This document shows, piece by piece, positions 18,611-27,732 of a stretch of 64,000 nt of DNA (positions are counted from its first letter, which is position 1; each line of letters starts with the position of its first letter). The notes under the pieces were generated by a model. The model saw nothing but the letters and a program-made list of their open reading frames with translations. It made no database searches and had not been told where the DNA came from. A program made the translations under genes and the position numbers. The stretch is from contig JAHDBJ010000001.1 of assembly GCA_020630435.1 (NCBI GenBank), forward strand, positions 248,001-312,000, written 5' to 3'. The DNA comes from Saprospiraceae bacterium (GTDB taxonomy: Bacteria > Bacteroidota > Bacteroidia > Chitinophagales > Saprospiraceae).

Positions 18611-19549
18611 ATGAAGTATTTTTTATATATTATTGTGTTATTAAGTTCTTTTGCTGCAAAAGCTCAAGTATCTGCTTTAACGGCTTTAGATAGTATGGAT
18701 ATTTGGATTGGCGATCAAGTTAATCTTACCTTAACAGTTAGCCATGCCAACGATGTTGTAATTAATAAAGTAGATTTGAGTGGGATAGATAAGTTATCAG
18801 AGATAGAAATGTTGGGTGAACGTCAATGGGATACTTTAGCAACAAAACCTGAAACTATTCTTGAAAAGAAAATATTGCTAACCTCTTTTGATTCGGGTTA
18901 CTATAAATTACCTCCAATATCAATATATTATACACAAAACGGACAAGAAGGAATCGTCAATGCAGATGGATTAGGTTTAAATGTTATGCCTGTTGCTGTT
19001 GATTCTATGGGAATTGCTCCTATTAAAGATATATTAGATGAACCAATTAGTATATGGGATTGGCTGCCATATGTACTAGGGATTTTAGCGACAATGCTAC
19101 TAGGTGCATGGTTGATTTCTTATTTAAAAAATAGAAAAAAAGAAGTCGAAGTTGTTTCTCCTCTGCCTGTTAAGAAAGAACCAGCCCATATTATTGCCAA
19201 CAAAAAATTAGATGAATTAAAAGGAAAACAATTGTGGCAAAATGGACAAGTTAAAGCATATCATAGTGAATTGACGTATATTATTAGAGAGTATTTAGAA
19301 AATAGATATAATATCCAAGCATTGGAATTGACGACTGATGAGATTATGAATTCTCTAAAGTCAACAGACATAAAAGATATACACAAGGAGCAGTTAAGAG
19401 AAATGTTTCAAACTGGAGACTTAGTTAAGTTTGCTAAGTCTGAACCTAGTGAAGAAACACATATCAAAGTTTTAGGTGCTGCTGAAGACTTTGTAAAACA
19501 AACGAAACATATTATTTCTGAGCAAAATGAAAATGACCCTGTAAGTTGA
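18611..19549 (+). CDS. Bat operon membrane protein, BatD-like position
   Basis: 312 residues. Signal peptide MKYFLYIIVLLSSFAAKAQ, a periplasmic beta-rich domain (about residues 20-140, DSMDIWIGDQVNLTLTVSH), one membrane segment (about 150-170, YVLGILATMLLGAWLISYL) and a charged cytoplasmic helical domain (ANKKLDELKGKQLWQNGQ). Proteins of this layout lie between DUF58 and BatA in Bacteroidota. Its stop overlaps the start of batA by 4 bp, suggesting translational coupling. Confidence 0.85.
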   Translation: MKYFLYIIVLLSSFAAKAQVSALTALDSMDIWIGDQVNLTLTVSHANDVVINKVDLSGIDKLSEIEMLGERQWDTLATKPETILEKKILLTSFDSGYYKLPPISIYYTQNGQEGIVNADGLGLNVMPVAVDSMGIAPIKDILDEPISIWDWLPYVLGILATMLLGAWLISYLKNRKKEVEVVSPLPVKKEPAHIIANKKLDELKGKQLWQNGQVKAYHSELTYIIREYLENRYNIQALELTTDEIMNSLKSTDIKDIHKEQLREMFQTGDLVKFAKSEPSEETHIKVLGAAEDFVKQTKHIISEQNENDPVS

Positions 19550-20550
19550 GTTTTTTAAACAATATAGAATTCGTAAACCCTTGGCTTTTATTGCTATTAT
19601 TCCTAATTCCATTATTAGGAATTTGGTATTTTTTTACACAAAAGAGAAGATTCTCGGAAATCTATATGCCGAGTTTGGAAGGTCTGGATGGAATAGATTC
19701 GATATGGACAAAGCTTACAATACTTCTTCCAATATTAAGATGTTTAGCCTTAGCTATGTTTATTATTGCACTAGCACGACCACAGAGCGTTTTACAAGAA
19801 GAAGAAATTACAGCAGATGGAATAGATATTAATCTAGTCATGGATTTATCGAGTAGTATGTTGGCACAAGATTTTAAACCTGATAGACTAGAAGCAAGTA
19901 AAAAAGTAGCGGCTGATTTTATTTCTAAACGGCCTTACGATAGGATTGGATTAGTGGTTTTTGCAGGAGAATCTTATACTCAATGTCCATTAACAAGTGA
20001 TCATCGAGTTTTGCAAGAATTTTTAGCAGGATTGCAATGCGGAGTATTGGAAGATGGTACAGCTATAGGTATGGGATTAGCAACGGCCGTAAATCGTATA
20101 AAAGATAGTAAAGCGAAGAGTAAAGTAATTATTCTTTTAACGGATGGTGTTAATAATTCGGGTTATATTAAACCTATTCAAGCGGCAGAAATTGCTAAAG
20201 TCAATAATATTAGAGTTTATACGATTGGAGTAGGAACACAAGGAGACGCCTTAGCTCCAGTTCGTAAGAGGAATGATGGTCAGTATATTTTTGGTTTAGT
20301 TCCAGTAGAGATAGATGAAGAACTATTGGTGAAAATAGCAGAGATGACACAAGGCAAATATTTTAGAGCAACAACGCTGGAAGGTTTAGAACAAATTTAT
20401 CAATACATTGATGCCCTAGAAAAAACAAAACAAGAAATAACAGTCATTAAACGATATAGTGAGGAGTTTCCTCGTTTTCTGATACTAGGATTAATATTTA
20501 TTATTTTAGAATTAATATTAAGGTATACCGTTTTAAGAACGATTCCATAA
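19546..20550 (+). CDS. batA: VWA-domain membrane protein BatA
   Basis: 334 residues. Two N-terminal membrane segments (about residues 12-28 and 57-77) and one near the C-terminus flank a von Willebrand A domain with the MIDAS motif DLSSS (VMDLSSSMLAQDF, about residue 100) and ILLTDGVNNSG. BatA proteins take part in oxygen-stress tolerance in Bacteroides. The start is TTG at 19546 in a 4-bp overlap (TTGA) with the previous stop. Confidence 0.92.
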   Translation: MSFLNNIEFVNPWLLLLLFLIPLLGIWYFFTQKRRFSEIYMPSLEGLDGIDSIWTKLTILLPILRCLALAMFIIALARPQSVLQEEEITADGIDINLVMDLSSSMLAQDFKPDRLEASKKVAADFISKRPYDRIGLVVFAGESYTQCPLTSDHRVLQEFLAGLQCGVLEDGTAIGMGLATAVNRIKDSKAKSKVIILLTDGVNNSGYIKPIQAAEIAKVNNIRVYTIGVGTQGDALAPVRKRNDGQYIFGLVPVEIDEELLVKIAEMTQGKYFRATTLEGLEQIYQYIDALEKTKQEITVIKRYSEEFPRFLILGLIFIILELILRYTVLRTIP

Positions 20551-20579
20551 TAAATCGTATAATTTGAAGTTGATTTAAT

Positions 20580-21602
20580 ATGTTTCGATTTGAGCATCCT
20601 GAATACTTGTGGGGATTTTTATTGATTCCATTATTGATTGTGCTGTTTGTCTTTATGCTAAGAGCAAGGCAACAGGCATTGAATAATTTTGGAAATAATA
20701 CACTCCTTGCACAACTTGTACCAACAATGTCAAAGTACAAACATACCTTCAAATTTATCTTACTGATGATAGCAATAATCTTATTGTTAATCAGTTGGGC
20801 AAATCCACAATGGGGAACGAAGCGGGAAAAGGTTAAGCGGAAAAGCGTAGATGTTTTTATTGCTTTAGATATTTCTTATAGTATGTTAGCGGAAGATGTT
20901 GCTCCCAATCGTATAGAACGAGCTAGGAAATTCTCCGAAAAATTGATACGAGGACTAAAAGGTGATCGAGTTGGTACAATCATTTTTGCAGGGAATGCCT
21001 ATCTACAAATGCCCTTAACAACGGATTATTCTGCGGCTCAACTTTTCGTTAAATCGGCTAATCCTGATATGGCACCATCACAAGGAACTGCGATTAGTGA
21101 TGCCATTGACCTTGCTGAGTTATCTTTTGAACAAAATAACAAACAACATAAAGCACTTGTCATCATTACAGATGGAGAAACACATGATGAAGCCACAATA
21201 GCACGTGCAGAAGAAGCTAGGAATAATGGGCTTCTCATTTTTACAGTAGGTGTTGGTTCTCAAGAAGGAGGACTTATCCCTATTTTTATAAACGGCCGTT
21301 CTGATTATAAACGAGACAAAACGGGTAATCCTGTTCAAACAAAATTGAATGTTCAAATGCTACAAGAGTTAGCAGAAGCGGGTGGTGGTACTTATTTTAA
21401 CTTGACAGATGATGATAAAATATTAGATGCCTTGCGTACAAGTATTGATAAAATAGAGAAACGAGAATTTGAACAACGAATGTTTAATGAATTTGAAAGT
21501 TATTTTCAGTATTTTTTATTCTTTGCTATACTCTTTATCATTGCCGAATTTTTAATTTCTTATCGGAAAAATCGTTGGATAGGAGATAAAGATATTTTTT
21601 AA
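20580..21602 (+). CDS. batB: VWA-domain membrane protein BatB
   Basis: 340 residues. Same layout as BatA: N-terminal membrane segments (EYLWGFLLIPLLIVLFVFML; FILLMIAIILLLISW), a VWA domain with MIDAS ALDISYSMLAEDV and IITDGETHDEA, and a C-terminal membrane segment before a basic tail. It lies 29 bp after batA and is the last gene of the run. The batC, batD and batE genes that often follow are not here; a convergent peptidase gene begins 4 bp later. Confidence 0.92.
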   Translation: MFRFEHPEYLWGFLLIPLLIVLFVFMLRARQQALNNFGNNTLLAQLVPTMSKYKHTFKFILLMIAIILLLISWANPQWGTKREKVKRKSVDVFIALDISYSMLAEDVAPNRIERARKFSEKLIRGLKGDRVGTIIFAGNAYLQMPLTTDYSAAQLFVKSANPDMAPSQGTAISDAIDLAELSFEQNNKQHKALVIITDGETHDEATIARAEEARNNGLLIFTVGVGSQEGGLIPIFINGRSDYKRDKTGNPVQTKLNVQMLQELAEAGGGTYFNLTDDDKILDALRTSIDKIEKREFEQRMFNEFESYFQYFLFFAILFIIAEFLISYRKNRWIGDKDIF

Positions 21603-21605
21603 AAA

Positions 21606-23468
21606 TTATTTTTTGCTCCGCCCTTCGTCAAAATTTTTAAACTTATTTTGAACGTCTTTTTTGATATTAAACTTGTTTTTTGAAGGTACTACCCCACGTA
21701 TTGTCATTCCTCCATTACTATCATAAATACGATTACATTCTACATTTTCGGCAGAAGCGGTATAGGGTACGGCTATAAGAAATTTAGGTTCTGTAATCTT
21801 TTCTTCCACATTGATGTTTCCTGTACTGTGTACTAAAATCGAACCAGGATCATCCAGCGTAAGATTATGTATTACATTATCTTCTCCATCTTTGATTTCT
21901 AAATCTAAATATTCTCTTTTTGAAATATTTTCTGTGGGGATTCCAAAGGTAACATCTTCTACTGTTACTCCCCAAGTTTCATCATTTGGTTCAAGTGATA
22001 ATAAAATGACGGGTTCATAGCCATAGATATTCTCTCGACCAAGTGCCAAGGGAGCATTGGATTCATTTTGTAGTTCAAGTTTTTGATAATATAAATCAAT
22101 TAGCTTACTACAAGCACCTCTAAAATACCTTACTTCTGTATCACCATCATTTTCCATGATACATTGACCATAGTTAGGAATATAAACTTGTCCTTCGGAT
22201 GTTAACCATAGACTACAAGAACCTTCCTTATAACCAAATAACCTATTGTAGTTCTCACAATCTGTCTCAGTCTTGAACGTAGGCGTTTTTTCTGACTTAT
22301 ACCAATGTCTTCCTCCTGTAGTTATTTTAGTACATTCAGACATTGGAAAGCCATGTTGAGCGTTGAAATCTCGACAGGTTTTTAAAGATTCGAATATATT
22401 TGAACCCCCACTAGAAATAAAACAGGAACAGCCATCGTATTCATCACTTAATTTAAAAACAGCATGGGCTGTTTCATGTACTGCTGTTCCATGATTAAAT
22501 GCTTCCGATGTAAATGTATTGAACATGATAAAATTAAAAACACCTTCTTCTAAGTAGGTCAAATCGCTGTATTGTTTTTTATGTAGAAGCCCAAAAGCAT
22601 CTACTCCTGCAATAGATCCATCTTGAATGAAATGTGGAAATTTTGTACTCGCTCGTTGTTGTAAATGTTCATAGCTTATTCTCCCCTCTTTAAATTGATT
22701 GACTAACTGTAAAACACCTTCACCATCCATTGTTCCTTTCGTATAAAAGAAATTCCATTTGTCTTTATTTTCATGAATAGCATTATTTTCATGGTAACCC
22801 TCATATATCAATTTTTCGGTATCTCTTAGAAATGTCTTCCAGTCTCTGTTATAGTCAATATCGGATAAGAAACAAATATCAATTTTGTGTTTTAAAGAAT
22901 CTCTACTTGTTGAATAGAGTAAGATTTTATCATCAGGCCATGGTGAATCTCCCGCATCGAATGTTGCCAGTTTTTCAGTTATCCCACCATGTATGTCTTC
23001 TACTCTAAAAATATATTCTACATTCGATTGAGCAGCAAAACCTTTCCCCAATGTATACTTCAAATTAACTGTATCTTTTGGTGTACTAAAATTCCACGCT
23101 TTGACCTTACCCCATGTATCTGAAGGGTTAGCCTCTTTTGAAGGAAGGCCATCAGTATTTTTATATAACTGATAGGAGAAAACAAATAAAGATGCTTTTT
23201 TTATACCTGATGGATGATTGATTTTTGCGCTAAAAGTTACGCCTTCCCTATTTTGAGGATGTAATGGGCTATGAATCCAATATTCAAAATTAGCATCTCC
23301 AATTCTTCTAGGAGTTGTATATTCTGAGGTGTTAGATGATGAGGGGGTATCTGTATTTGACATTGTAGTATCTTTTGGCTTTGAGGAATCACCATTATCT
23401 CTTGGTCTGAATTGTTCTCCACAGGATAAAAAAAAGAAACAACAACAAATGGCTATTAGGACTCTCAT
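21606..23468 (-). CDS. M64-like (IgA peptidase) zinc metallopeptidase lipoprotein
   Basis: 620 residues. Lipoprotein signal with lipobox FLSCGE (Cys about residue 17), then a Ser/Thr/Asp-rich linker. A beta domain comes before the peptidase part, which has FLSDIDYNRDWKTFLRD and the zinc motif HETAHAVFKLSDEYDG (HExxH at about residue 330, then the D-E-Y characteristic of M64 peptidases). Many cysteines follow (CSCFISSGG, CRDFNAQHG, CSLWLTSEG, QCIMENDGD). Probably anchored in the outer membrane facing periplasm or surface. Substrate unknown. Confidence 0.8.
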   Translation of the reverse strand: MRVLIAICCCFFFLSCGEQFRPRDNGDSSKPKDTTMSNTDTPSSSNTSEYTTPRRIGDANFEYWIHSPLHPQNREGVTFSAKINHPSGIKKASLFVFSYQLYKNTDGLPSKEANPSDTWGKVKAWNFSTPKDTVNLKYTLGKGFAAQSNVEYIFRVEDIHGGITEKLATFDAGDSPWPDDKILLYSTSRDSLKHKIDICFLSDIDYNRDWKTFLRDTEKLIYEGYHENNAIHENKDKWNFFYTKGTMDGEGVLQLVNQFKEGRISYEHLQQRASTKFPHFIQDGSIAGVDAFGLLHKKQYSDLTYLEEGVFNFIMFNTFTSEAFNHGTAVHETAHAVFKLSDEYDGCSCFISSGGSNIFESLKTCRDFNAQHGFPMSECTKITTGGRHWYKSEKTPTFKTETDCENYNRLFGYKEGSCSLWLTSEGQVYIPNYGQCIMENDGDTEVRYFRGACSKLIDLYYQKLELQNESNAPLALGRENIYGYEPVILLSLEPNDETWGVTVEDVTFGIPTENISKREYLDLEIKDGEDNVIHNLTLDDPGSILVHSTGNINVEEKITEPKFLIAVPYTASAENVECNRIYDSNGGMTIRGVVPSKNKFNIKKDVQNKFKNFDEGRSKK

Positions 23469-23894
23469 AAAACTATTAGATTTTAACTAGGCTAATCGCT
23501 CTGAAGCGTAGACATTGTACAAGGTTGAAAAATAAAACAGACCAACATTCTTGATACAAGATAGGGCTTTATTTATTAACGATAAAGTTGTGAAGATATT
23601 TGTTTTGAGGAAATAGGAATAATGGAAAAACTATAAGGTTTGAATATTAGACAGAACAATGTAAGTTTTAAACTTAATAGTGTTTAAAATCGTCTTGACT
23701 GATTTATACTAGTTTAGATTTATTGTAATTATTCAATTTTATGGAGGAGGTTTGGAGAGTTATCTTTAAGTTTACTACCATATAACGGAAGTATTTTTTA
23801 AGAAAATATTTAGTCAATTAAAATATATTATAAACTAAAGATTAACTTTTGATGTATGGTAGTAAGCTTAAAGACATAAGTTCGGAACGTTCTT
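23469..23894. other. intergenic region, 426 bp
   Basis: No gene. It contains a small hairpin (23666-23673 / 23682-23689) and a long-spaced inverted repeat of 20 bp (23763-23782 / 23855-23874), listed separately. No TAnnTTTG box for the peptidase lipoprotein gene was found. Confidence 0.5.
23763..23874. repeat. 20-bp inverted repeat enclosing 72 bp
   Basis: TCTTTAAGTTTACTACCATA (23763-23782) is the reverse complement of 23855-23874 with one mismatch. The 112-bp unit could be a miniature inverted-repeat element, an insertion-sequence remnant or a large RNA stem. No target-site duplication is evident. Confidence 0.75.
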
Positions 23895-24098
23895 CTATTC
23901 TGCTACCAATTCAGAATCCTTTACTTGTCCATAATAGCTAACGGATTTTGTTTTGCTATATGATTCCATTAATCGTTTGATTTCTTCTTTAGAATTTCTA
24001 CGGATTAGTATTGGTGCTTGATGATTGTTTAAATGTGATTTTAATGCGATGTAGTAACCATCTTTTAGGTTTACTTTTTTACTAGGTCGCCTTGCCAT
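23895..24098 (-). CDS. conserved small basic protein, 67 aa
   Basis: 67 residues, beginning MARRPSKKVNLKDGYYIAL, with a basic middle (ILIRRNSKEEIKRLMESYSKTKSV) and the end YYGQVKDSELVAE. The start resembles a family of small Bacteroidota proteins of the form RPSxKxNLxDGYYI that I know only as uncharacterised; the resemblance is from memory. No signal peptide; cytoplasmic. A good promoter lies 320 bp upstream on the same strand. Confidence 0.75.
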   Translation of the reverse strand: MARRPSKKVNLKDGYYIALKSHLNNHQAPILIRRNSKEEIKRLMESYSKTKSVSYYGQVKDSELVAE

Positions 24099-24740
24099 AA
24101 TTAACTTTTTTATAGAAGAACATATTTAACACAATGGAAATAGAGAGCATTATGTTTTAGTGATTAATATGTCCAAAAATTAGATAATAAAAATTACTGT
24201 CTTTCATCTAAGAGTTTTAGAATGCGAATAGTGTAGGGCTGAAATAGCTATAGAAAGTGAAAACAGTGTGGTATTTTTCTTTTTGAATATTGGTAATCCA
24301 AAGTATACATTTTTAACATAAGAACAGATTGAACAGGAAAAAGTTCAATTTGTTAGATAGCTGAATAGTTTGTTTAGTCTAAATGAAGTATAATATATAT
24401 ACCATTAGTATGCAATCTTCCAAAGATACTAAAAAAAACAGAAACATTCAAATATAAAGGTTCTTTAATTTGTTATCTTGTTGGAATTCAAGTTTTTAAT
24501 TGATCTGTATTCTGGGAGTTTTTATTTTCTTACGAAGTTGGAAATCTTGCTCTATATCGTGTTTTTATCAAAAAAAATCAAATTAAGTGTTAATTGATGG
24601 AGTGCTATTTCAGAATAAATCCATATAAGGCACTTTTTTGAGGTGATTATAAGGATGTGAGCAGGCTTATATGTATTTTTGTGTATGGATAAATTGATGA
24701 TTAGAAAATATTTTAAGAATATCAATAAAATCATTTAGAC
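24099..24740. other. intergenic region, 642 bp, with a minus-strand promoter
   Basis: No supported protein gene in either direction. On the minus strand a full promoter (24421-24451) fires towards the 67-aa gene, giving a transcript with about 320 untranslated nucleotides, dense in stops. That stretch includes a 7-bp hairpin (24327-24350 region). The part nearest tatC shows no clear promoter. Confidence 0.5.
24421..24451 (-). promoter_or_regulatory. minus-strand promoter TTG-20-TATCTTTG
   Basis: Read on the minus strand, TTG (24451-24449), a 20-bp spacer and TATCTTTG (24428-24421) match the full Bacteroidota promoter pattern. The start site would fall near 24416, with no frame of useful length before the 67-aa gene at 24098. 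Confidence 0.6.
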
Positions 24741-25598
24741 ATGGCTCTAGACCAAGTAGATGTAGATAGATTAGAAAAAGCAGAAAAAGAATTAACGTTT
24801 TTTGAGCATTTAGAACTCCTTCGTTGGCACTTAATTCGTTCGGTTTGTTATGTAATAGCATTAGCTATAATTATTTTTTTATTTAAAGATTTTGTGTTTG
24901 GTCAAATTATTTTAGGACCAAATAACTCAAATTTTCTTACCTATCAAGCCTTTTGTAAATTATCAAATTCATTAGGGTTAGGAGAGCGATTATGTTTTGT
25001 TCCCTCAGGAGTACAGATTCAAGTTACGGAAATGGGGGAAGCATTTATTACACATATCAAGGTGTCTATAGTATTAGGACTAGTACTTGCATTCCCTCTT
25101 GTTTTTTGGGAGGTTTGGAGTTTCATTAAGCCTGGACTATTAGAGAAAGAACGAAAATATGCTAACGGTATCGTTTTTATCTGTTCCTTTTTATTTTCTC
25201 TGGGGGTTATTTTTGGTTATTTCGTACTCTCTCCATTTGCTTTTAATTTTTTAGCAAACTATCAGATTGCTGGAGTAGATGTACAAGCTCCCCGATTGGC
25301 ATCAGTTGTGAGTTATATGACAATGTTTACAGTGCCAATTGGTTTTATTTTTCAGCTTCCAGTTGTTGTCTATTTTTTTACAAAAATTGGTCTATTAACA
25401 CCAGCAATAATGAAACAATATCGCCGTCATGCGGTTATTCTTATTTTGGCGCTAGCAGCTATGATCACTCCTCCAGATATAATTACCCAGTTTTTAGTGG
25501 GGATACCTTTATTTATTCTTTATGAGATTAGTATAAATATTTCAGCAAGAGTATTGAAAAAGGAAAAAGAAAATGAACTAATAAAAATAGAACCTTAG
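24741..25598 (+). CDS. tatC: Sec-independent protein translocase TatC
   Basis: 285 residues with six membrane segments. Typical TatC features: the cytoplasmic N-terminus FFEHLELLRWHLIRS (the E..HL.ELR motif in variant form), FITHIKVSIVLGLVLAFPLVFWEVWSFIKPGLLEKERKY, and late AMITPPDIITQFLVGIPLFILYEISI. The periplasmic first loop is long (about residues 50-85) as in other Bacteroidota. It forms the receptor of the twin-arginine pathway for folded proteins. No tatA is adjacent. Confidence 0.96.
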   Translation: MALDQVDVDRLEKAEKELTFFEHLELLRWHLIRSVCYVIALAIIIFLFKDFVFGQIILGPNNSNFLTYQAFCKLSNSLGLGERLCFVPSGVQIQVTEMGEAFITHIKVSIVLGLVLAFPLVFWEVWSFIKPGLLEKERKYANGIVFICSFLFSLGVIFGYFVLSPFAFNFLANYQIAGVDVQAPRLASVVSYMTMFTVPIGFIFQLPVVVYFFTKIGLLTPAIMKQYRRHAVILILALAAMITPPDIITQFLVGIPLFILYEISINISARVLKKEKENELIKIEP

Positions 25599-25625
25599 TT
25601 GAAAAAATAGGAAAATAACAATACT

Positions 25626-26219
25626 TTGAAAATACTATTATTCATATATATCCTCTTGTTTTTTGTTCTTGTTTTTGGATTACGCTCTTATTTAGTATAT
25701 AAACAAACAGGTATAAATCCTTTTAAAATTAGAAGAGACGATTCGGCTCAAGGATTTTTGGGAAAAATATATTCAATCGTAAGTCTTACCATTTTTTTAG
25801 CGGTATTGGTATTTACCTTTTTACCTCAGTATTACAACTATTGGTTTCCTATTTCGTATTTAGATAATATTCTTCTTTTGAAGAAAATAGGAATAGGATC
25901 TTCTATAGTTGCGTTAATATGGATTTTAATTGCTCAAGCGAATATGCATAATTCTTGGCGAATTGGAATCGACGAAAAAGAGAAAACAGAGCTTATTCAG
26001 AATGGGTTGTTCCAATATTCAAGGAATCCCATTTTTTTGGGCATTCTTATAGCATACTGGGGCTTTTTTCTTATTATTCCAAATATGTTTACCTTTTGTG
26101 CAGGGATATTATGTTATGTCTCTACAGCTTTACAAATTAGGCTTGAAGAAGCTTATTTAGAGAAACAACAAGGAGTGATTTATCTAGATTACAAACAAAA
26201 GGTAAGGAGATGGCTTTAG
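25626..26219 (+). CDS. ICMT/PEMT-like membrane methyltransferase family protein
   Basis: 197 residues with about five membrane segments. The C-terminal half has the family signature: NSWRIGIDEKEKTELIQNGLFQYSRNPIFLGILI, then RLEEAYLEKQQGVIYLDYKQKVRRWL, as in isoprenylcysteine carboxyl methyltransferase and phospholipid methyltransferase relatives. Methyl donor would be S-adenosylmethionine; the substrate is unknown. TTG start at 25626, 27 bp after tatC, so probably co-transcribed. Confidence 0.8.
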   Translation: MKILLFIYILLFFVLVFGLRSYLVYKQTGINPFKIRRDDSAQGFLGKIYSIVSLTIFLAVLVFTFLPQYYNYWFPISYLDNILLLKKIGIGSSIVALIWILIAQANMHNSWRIGIDEKEKTELIQNGLFQYSRNPIFLGILIAYWGFFLIIPNMFTFCAGILCYVSTALQIRLEEAYLEKQQGVIYLDYKQKVRRWL

Positions 26220-26306
26220 CTTATTTTTAAAGTTGTTTTTTTCGTAAAGGATTGTACATTCTATACCTCAACAAACTATTTTTTATCAAAATAAAATAAA
26301 AAGTGG

Positions 26307-26314
26307 TACTTTTG
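26307..26314 (+). promoter_or_regulatory. Bacteroidota -7 box TACTTTTG
   Basis: An exact TAnnTTTG match 78 bp upstream of the AOS-family synthase ATG. No TTG at -33. Confidence 0.4.
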
Positions 26315-26392
26315 TATCTTGCTTTATAAAATATTTTCATAAAAATATTAGGTACGATTATCATATCTAATTGTTCAAAATCTAACCTTACA

Positions 26393-27634
26393 ATGGATTT
26401 ATTTAAAAAAATAACAAACACTAATAGCCCACTAGGACAGTATGCAGTGATGGCTCATGGTTATTTCACCTTTCCTAAACTAGAAGGGGAATTGGGTAAT
26501 AGAATGATATTTCAAGGAAAAGAAAAAATTATATGGAGTATCAATAGCTATCTGGGCTTGGCAAACCATCCTGAAATTAGAGAAATTGACACCCAAGCTA
26601 CAGCAGATTGGGGAATGGCATACCCAATGGGCTCTAGAATGATGTCAGGAGAAACATCGATACACGAGCGATTAGAAAGGGAACTAGCAGAATTTTCTCA
26701 AAAAGAAGATGCCATGCTACTTAATTTTGGTTATCAAGGTATTATGTCTATTATCGATGCTGCATTGGATCGTAGAGATATAGTCGTTTATGATAGTGAA
26801 TGTCATGCCTGTATTATTGATGGTATACGTATGCATTTAGGGAAACGTCTGGCATTTCAACATAATGATATGGAAAGCCTAGAAGCACAATTACAAAAAG
26901 CAGAAAAGTTTCTAGATAAGGAAAAAGGGGGGATTTTAGTGATTACTGAAGGGGTATATGGTATGCGTGGGGATCAAGGAAAACTGAAAGAAATTGTAGA
27001 ATTGAAAAAGAAGTATGACTTCCGTCTATTGGTAGATGATGCACATGGTTTTGGAACACTTGGCGAAACTGGAGCAGGAGCAGGAGAAGCGCAAGGAGTA
27101 CAAGACGAAATCGATATTTATTTTTCTACGTTTGCTAAATCAATGGCAAGTATAGGGGCATTTATTTCTGCTACAAAAGAAGTAATTAGTTACTTCCGAT
27201 ACAATACACGTTCTCAAATTTTTGCAAAGTCTTTGCCAATGCCGATAGTTATTGGTAATTTGAAAAGGCTAGAACTCTTAAAAACACGCCCTGAATTTAA
27301 AGCCAAGCTTTGGGAAAATGTAGAACTATTGCAAAGTGGCTTAAGAGATGCGGGCTTTGACTTAGGAGAAACAAATAGTTGTGTAACGCCTGTATATATG
27401 CATGGTTCGGTAGAAGAAGCCTTAAAGCTAATAGCTGATCTTAGAGAAAATCATCATATTTTCTGTTCTGTAGTCGTCTATCCTGTTATTCCTAAAGGAA
27501 TGATCTTATTAAGATTGATTCCTACAGCGGCTCATACAAAAGAAGATATTGAAGAAACAATTATTGCATTTAAAGCAGTAGCGAAAAAACTTAAAGCTGG
27601 AGTATATAAGCAAGAAGCTACTGTTGGGATGTAG
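26393..27634 (+). CDS. PLP-dependent alpha-oxoamine synthase (serine palmitoyltransferase-like)
   Basis: 413 residues, fold-type I PLP enzyme of the AONS/KBL/SPT group. Seen: INSYLGLANHPEI, GSRMMSGETSIHERLERELA, YDSECHACIIDG, LLVDDAHGFGTLGETG (PLP-ring Asp/His) and the Schiff-base lysine in STFAKSMASIGAFI (about residue 250). These enzymes condense an acyl-CoA with an amino acid. In gliding Bacteroidota, candidates are serine palmitoyltransferase (sphingolipids) and cysteate acyltransferase (capnine sulfonolipids); the sequence alone does not decide. Biotin or threonine pathway genes are absent around it, which argues against AONS or KBL. Confidence 0.85.
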   Translation: MDLFKKITNTNSPLGQYAVMAHGYFTFPKLEGELGNRMIFQGKEKIIWSINSYLGLANHPEIREIDTQATADWGMAYPMGSRMMSGETSIHERLERELAEFSQKEDAMLLNFGYQGIMSIIDAALDRRDIVVYDSECHACIIDGIRMHLGKRLAFQHNDMESLEAQLQKAEKFLDKEKGGILVITEGVYGMRGDQGKLKEIVELKKKYDFRLLVDDAHGFGTLGETGAGAGEAQGVQDEIDIYFSTFAKSMASIGAFISATKEVISYFRYNTRSQIFAKSLPMPIVIGNLKRLELLKTRPEFKAKLWENVELLQSGLRDAGFDLGETNSCVTPVYMHGSVEEALKLIADLRENHHIFCSVVVYPVIPKGMILLRLIPTAAHTKEDIEETIIAFKAVAKKLKAGVYKQEATVGM

Positions 27635-27673
27635 TTGCTTTAGTATTTTTACATCGGTAAGTGACAAATATCT

Positions 27674-27709
27674 AAATACCATATTTTATTAAAAATATGG
27701 TATTTTTTT
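27674..27709 (+). terminator. intrinsic terminator after the AOS-family synthase
   Basis: A perfect 14-bp stem (27674-27687 / 27692-27705) with a 4-nt loop, merging into a T run, 40 bp after the stop and 28 bp before the next ATG. Confidence 0.85.
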
Positions 27710-27732
27710 AAACAAAAAGAGAAACAAAACCT

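Noticed and set aside
24552-24861. Minus-strand frames upstream of and overlapping tatC
   Set aside because: Low-complexity Leu/Ile products without starts or homology; one overlaps the well supported tatC start.
12300-27670. Shared 11-mer GTAAGTGACAA after two genes
   Set aside because: Short and flanked by unrelated sequence; most likely coincidence in A+T-rich spacers.
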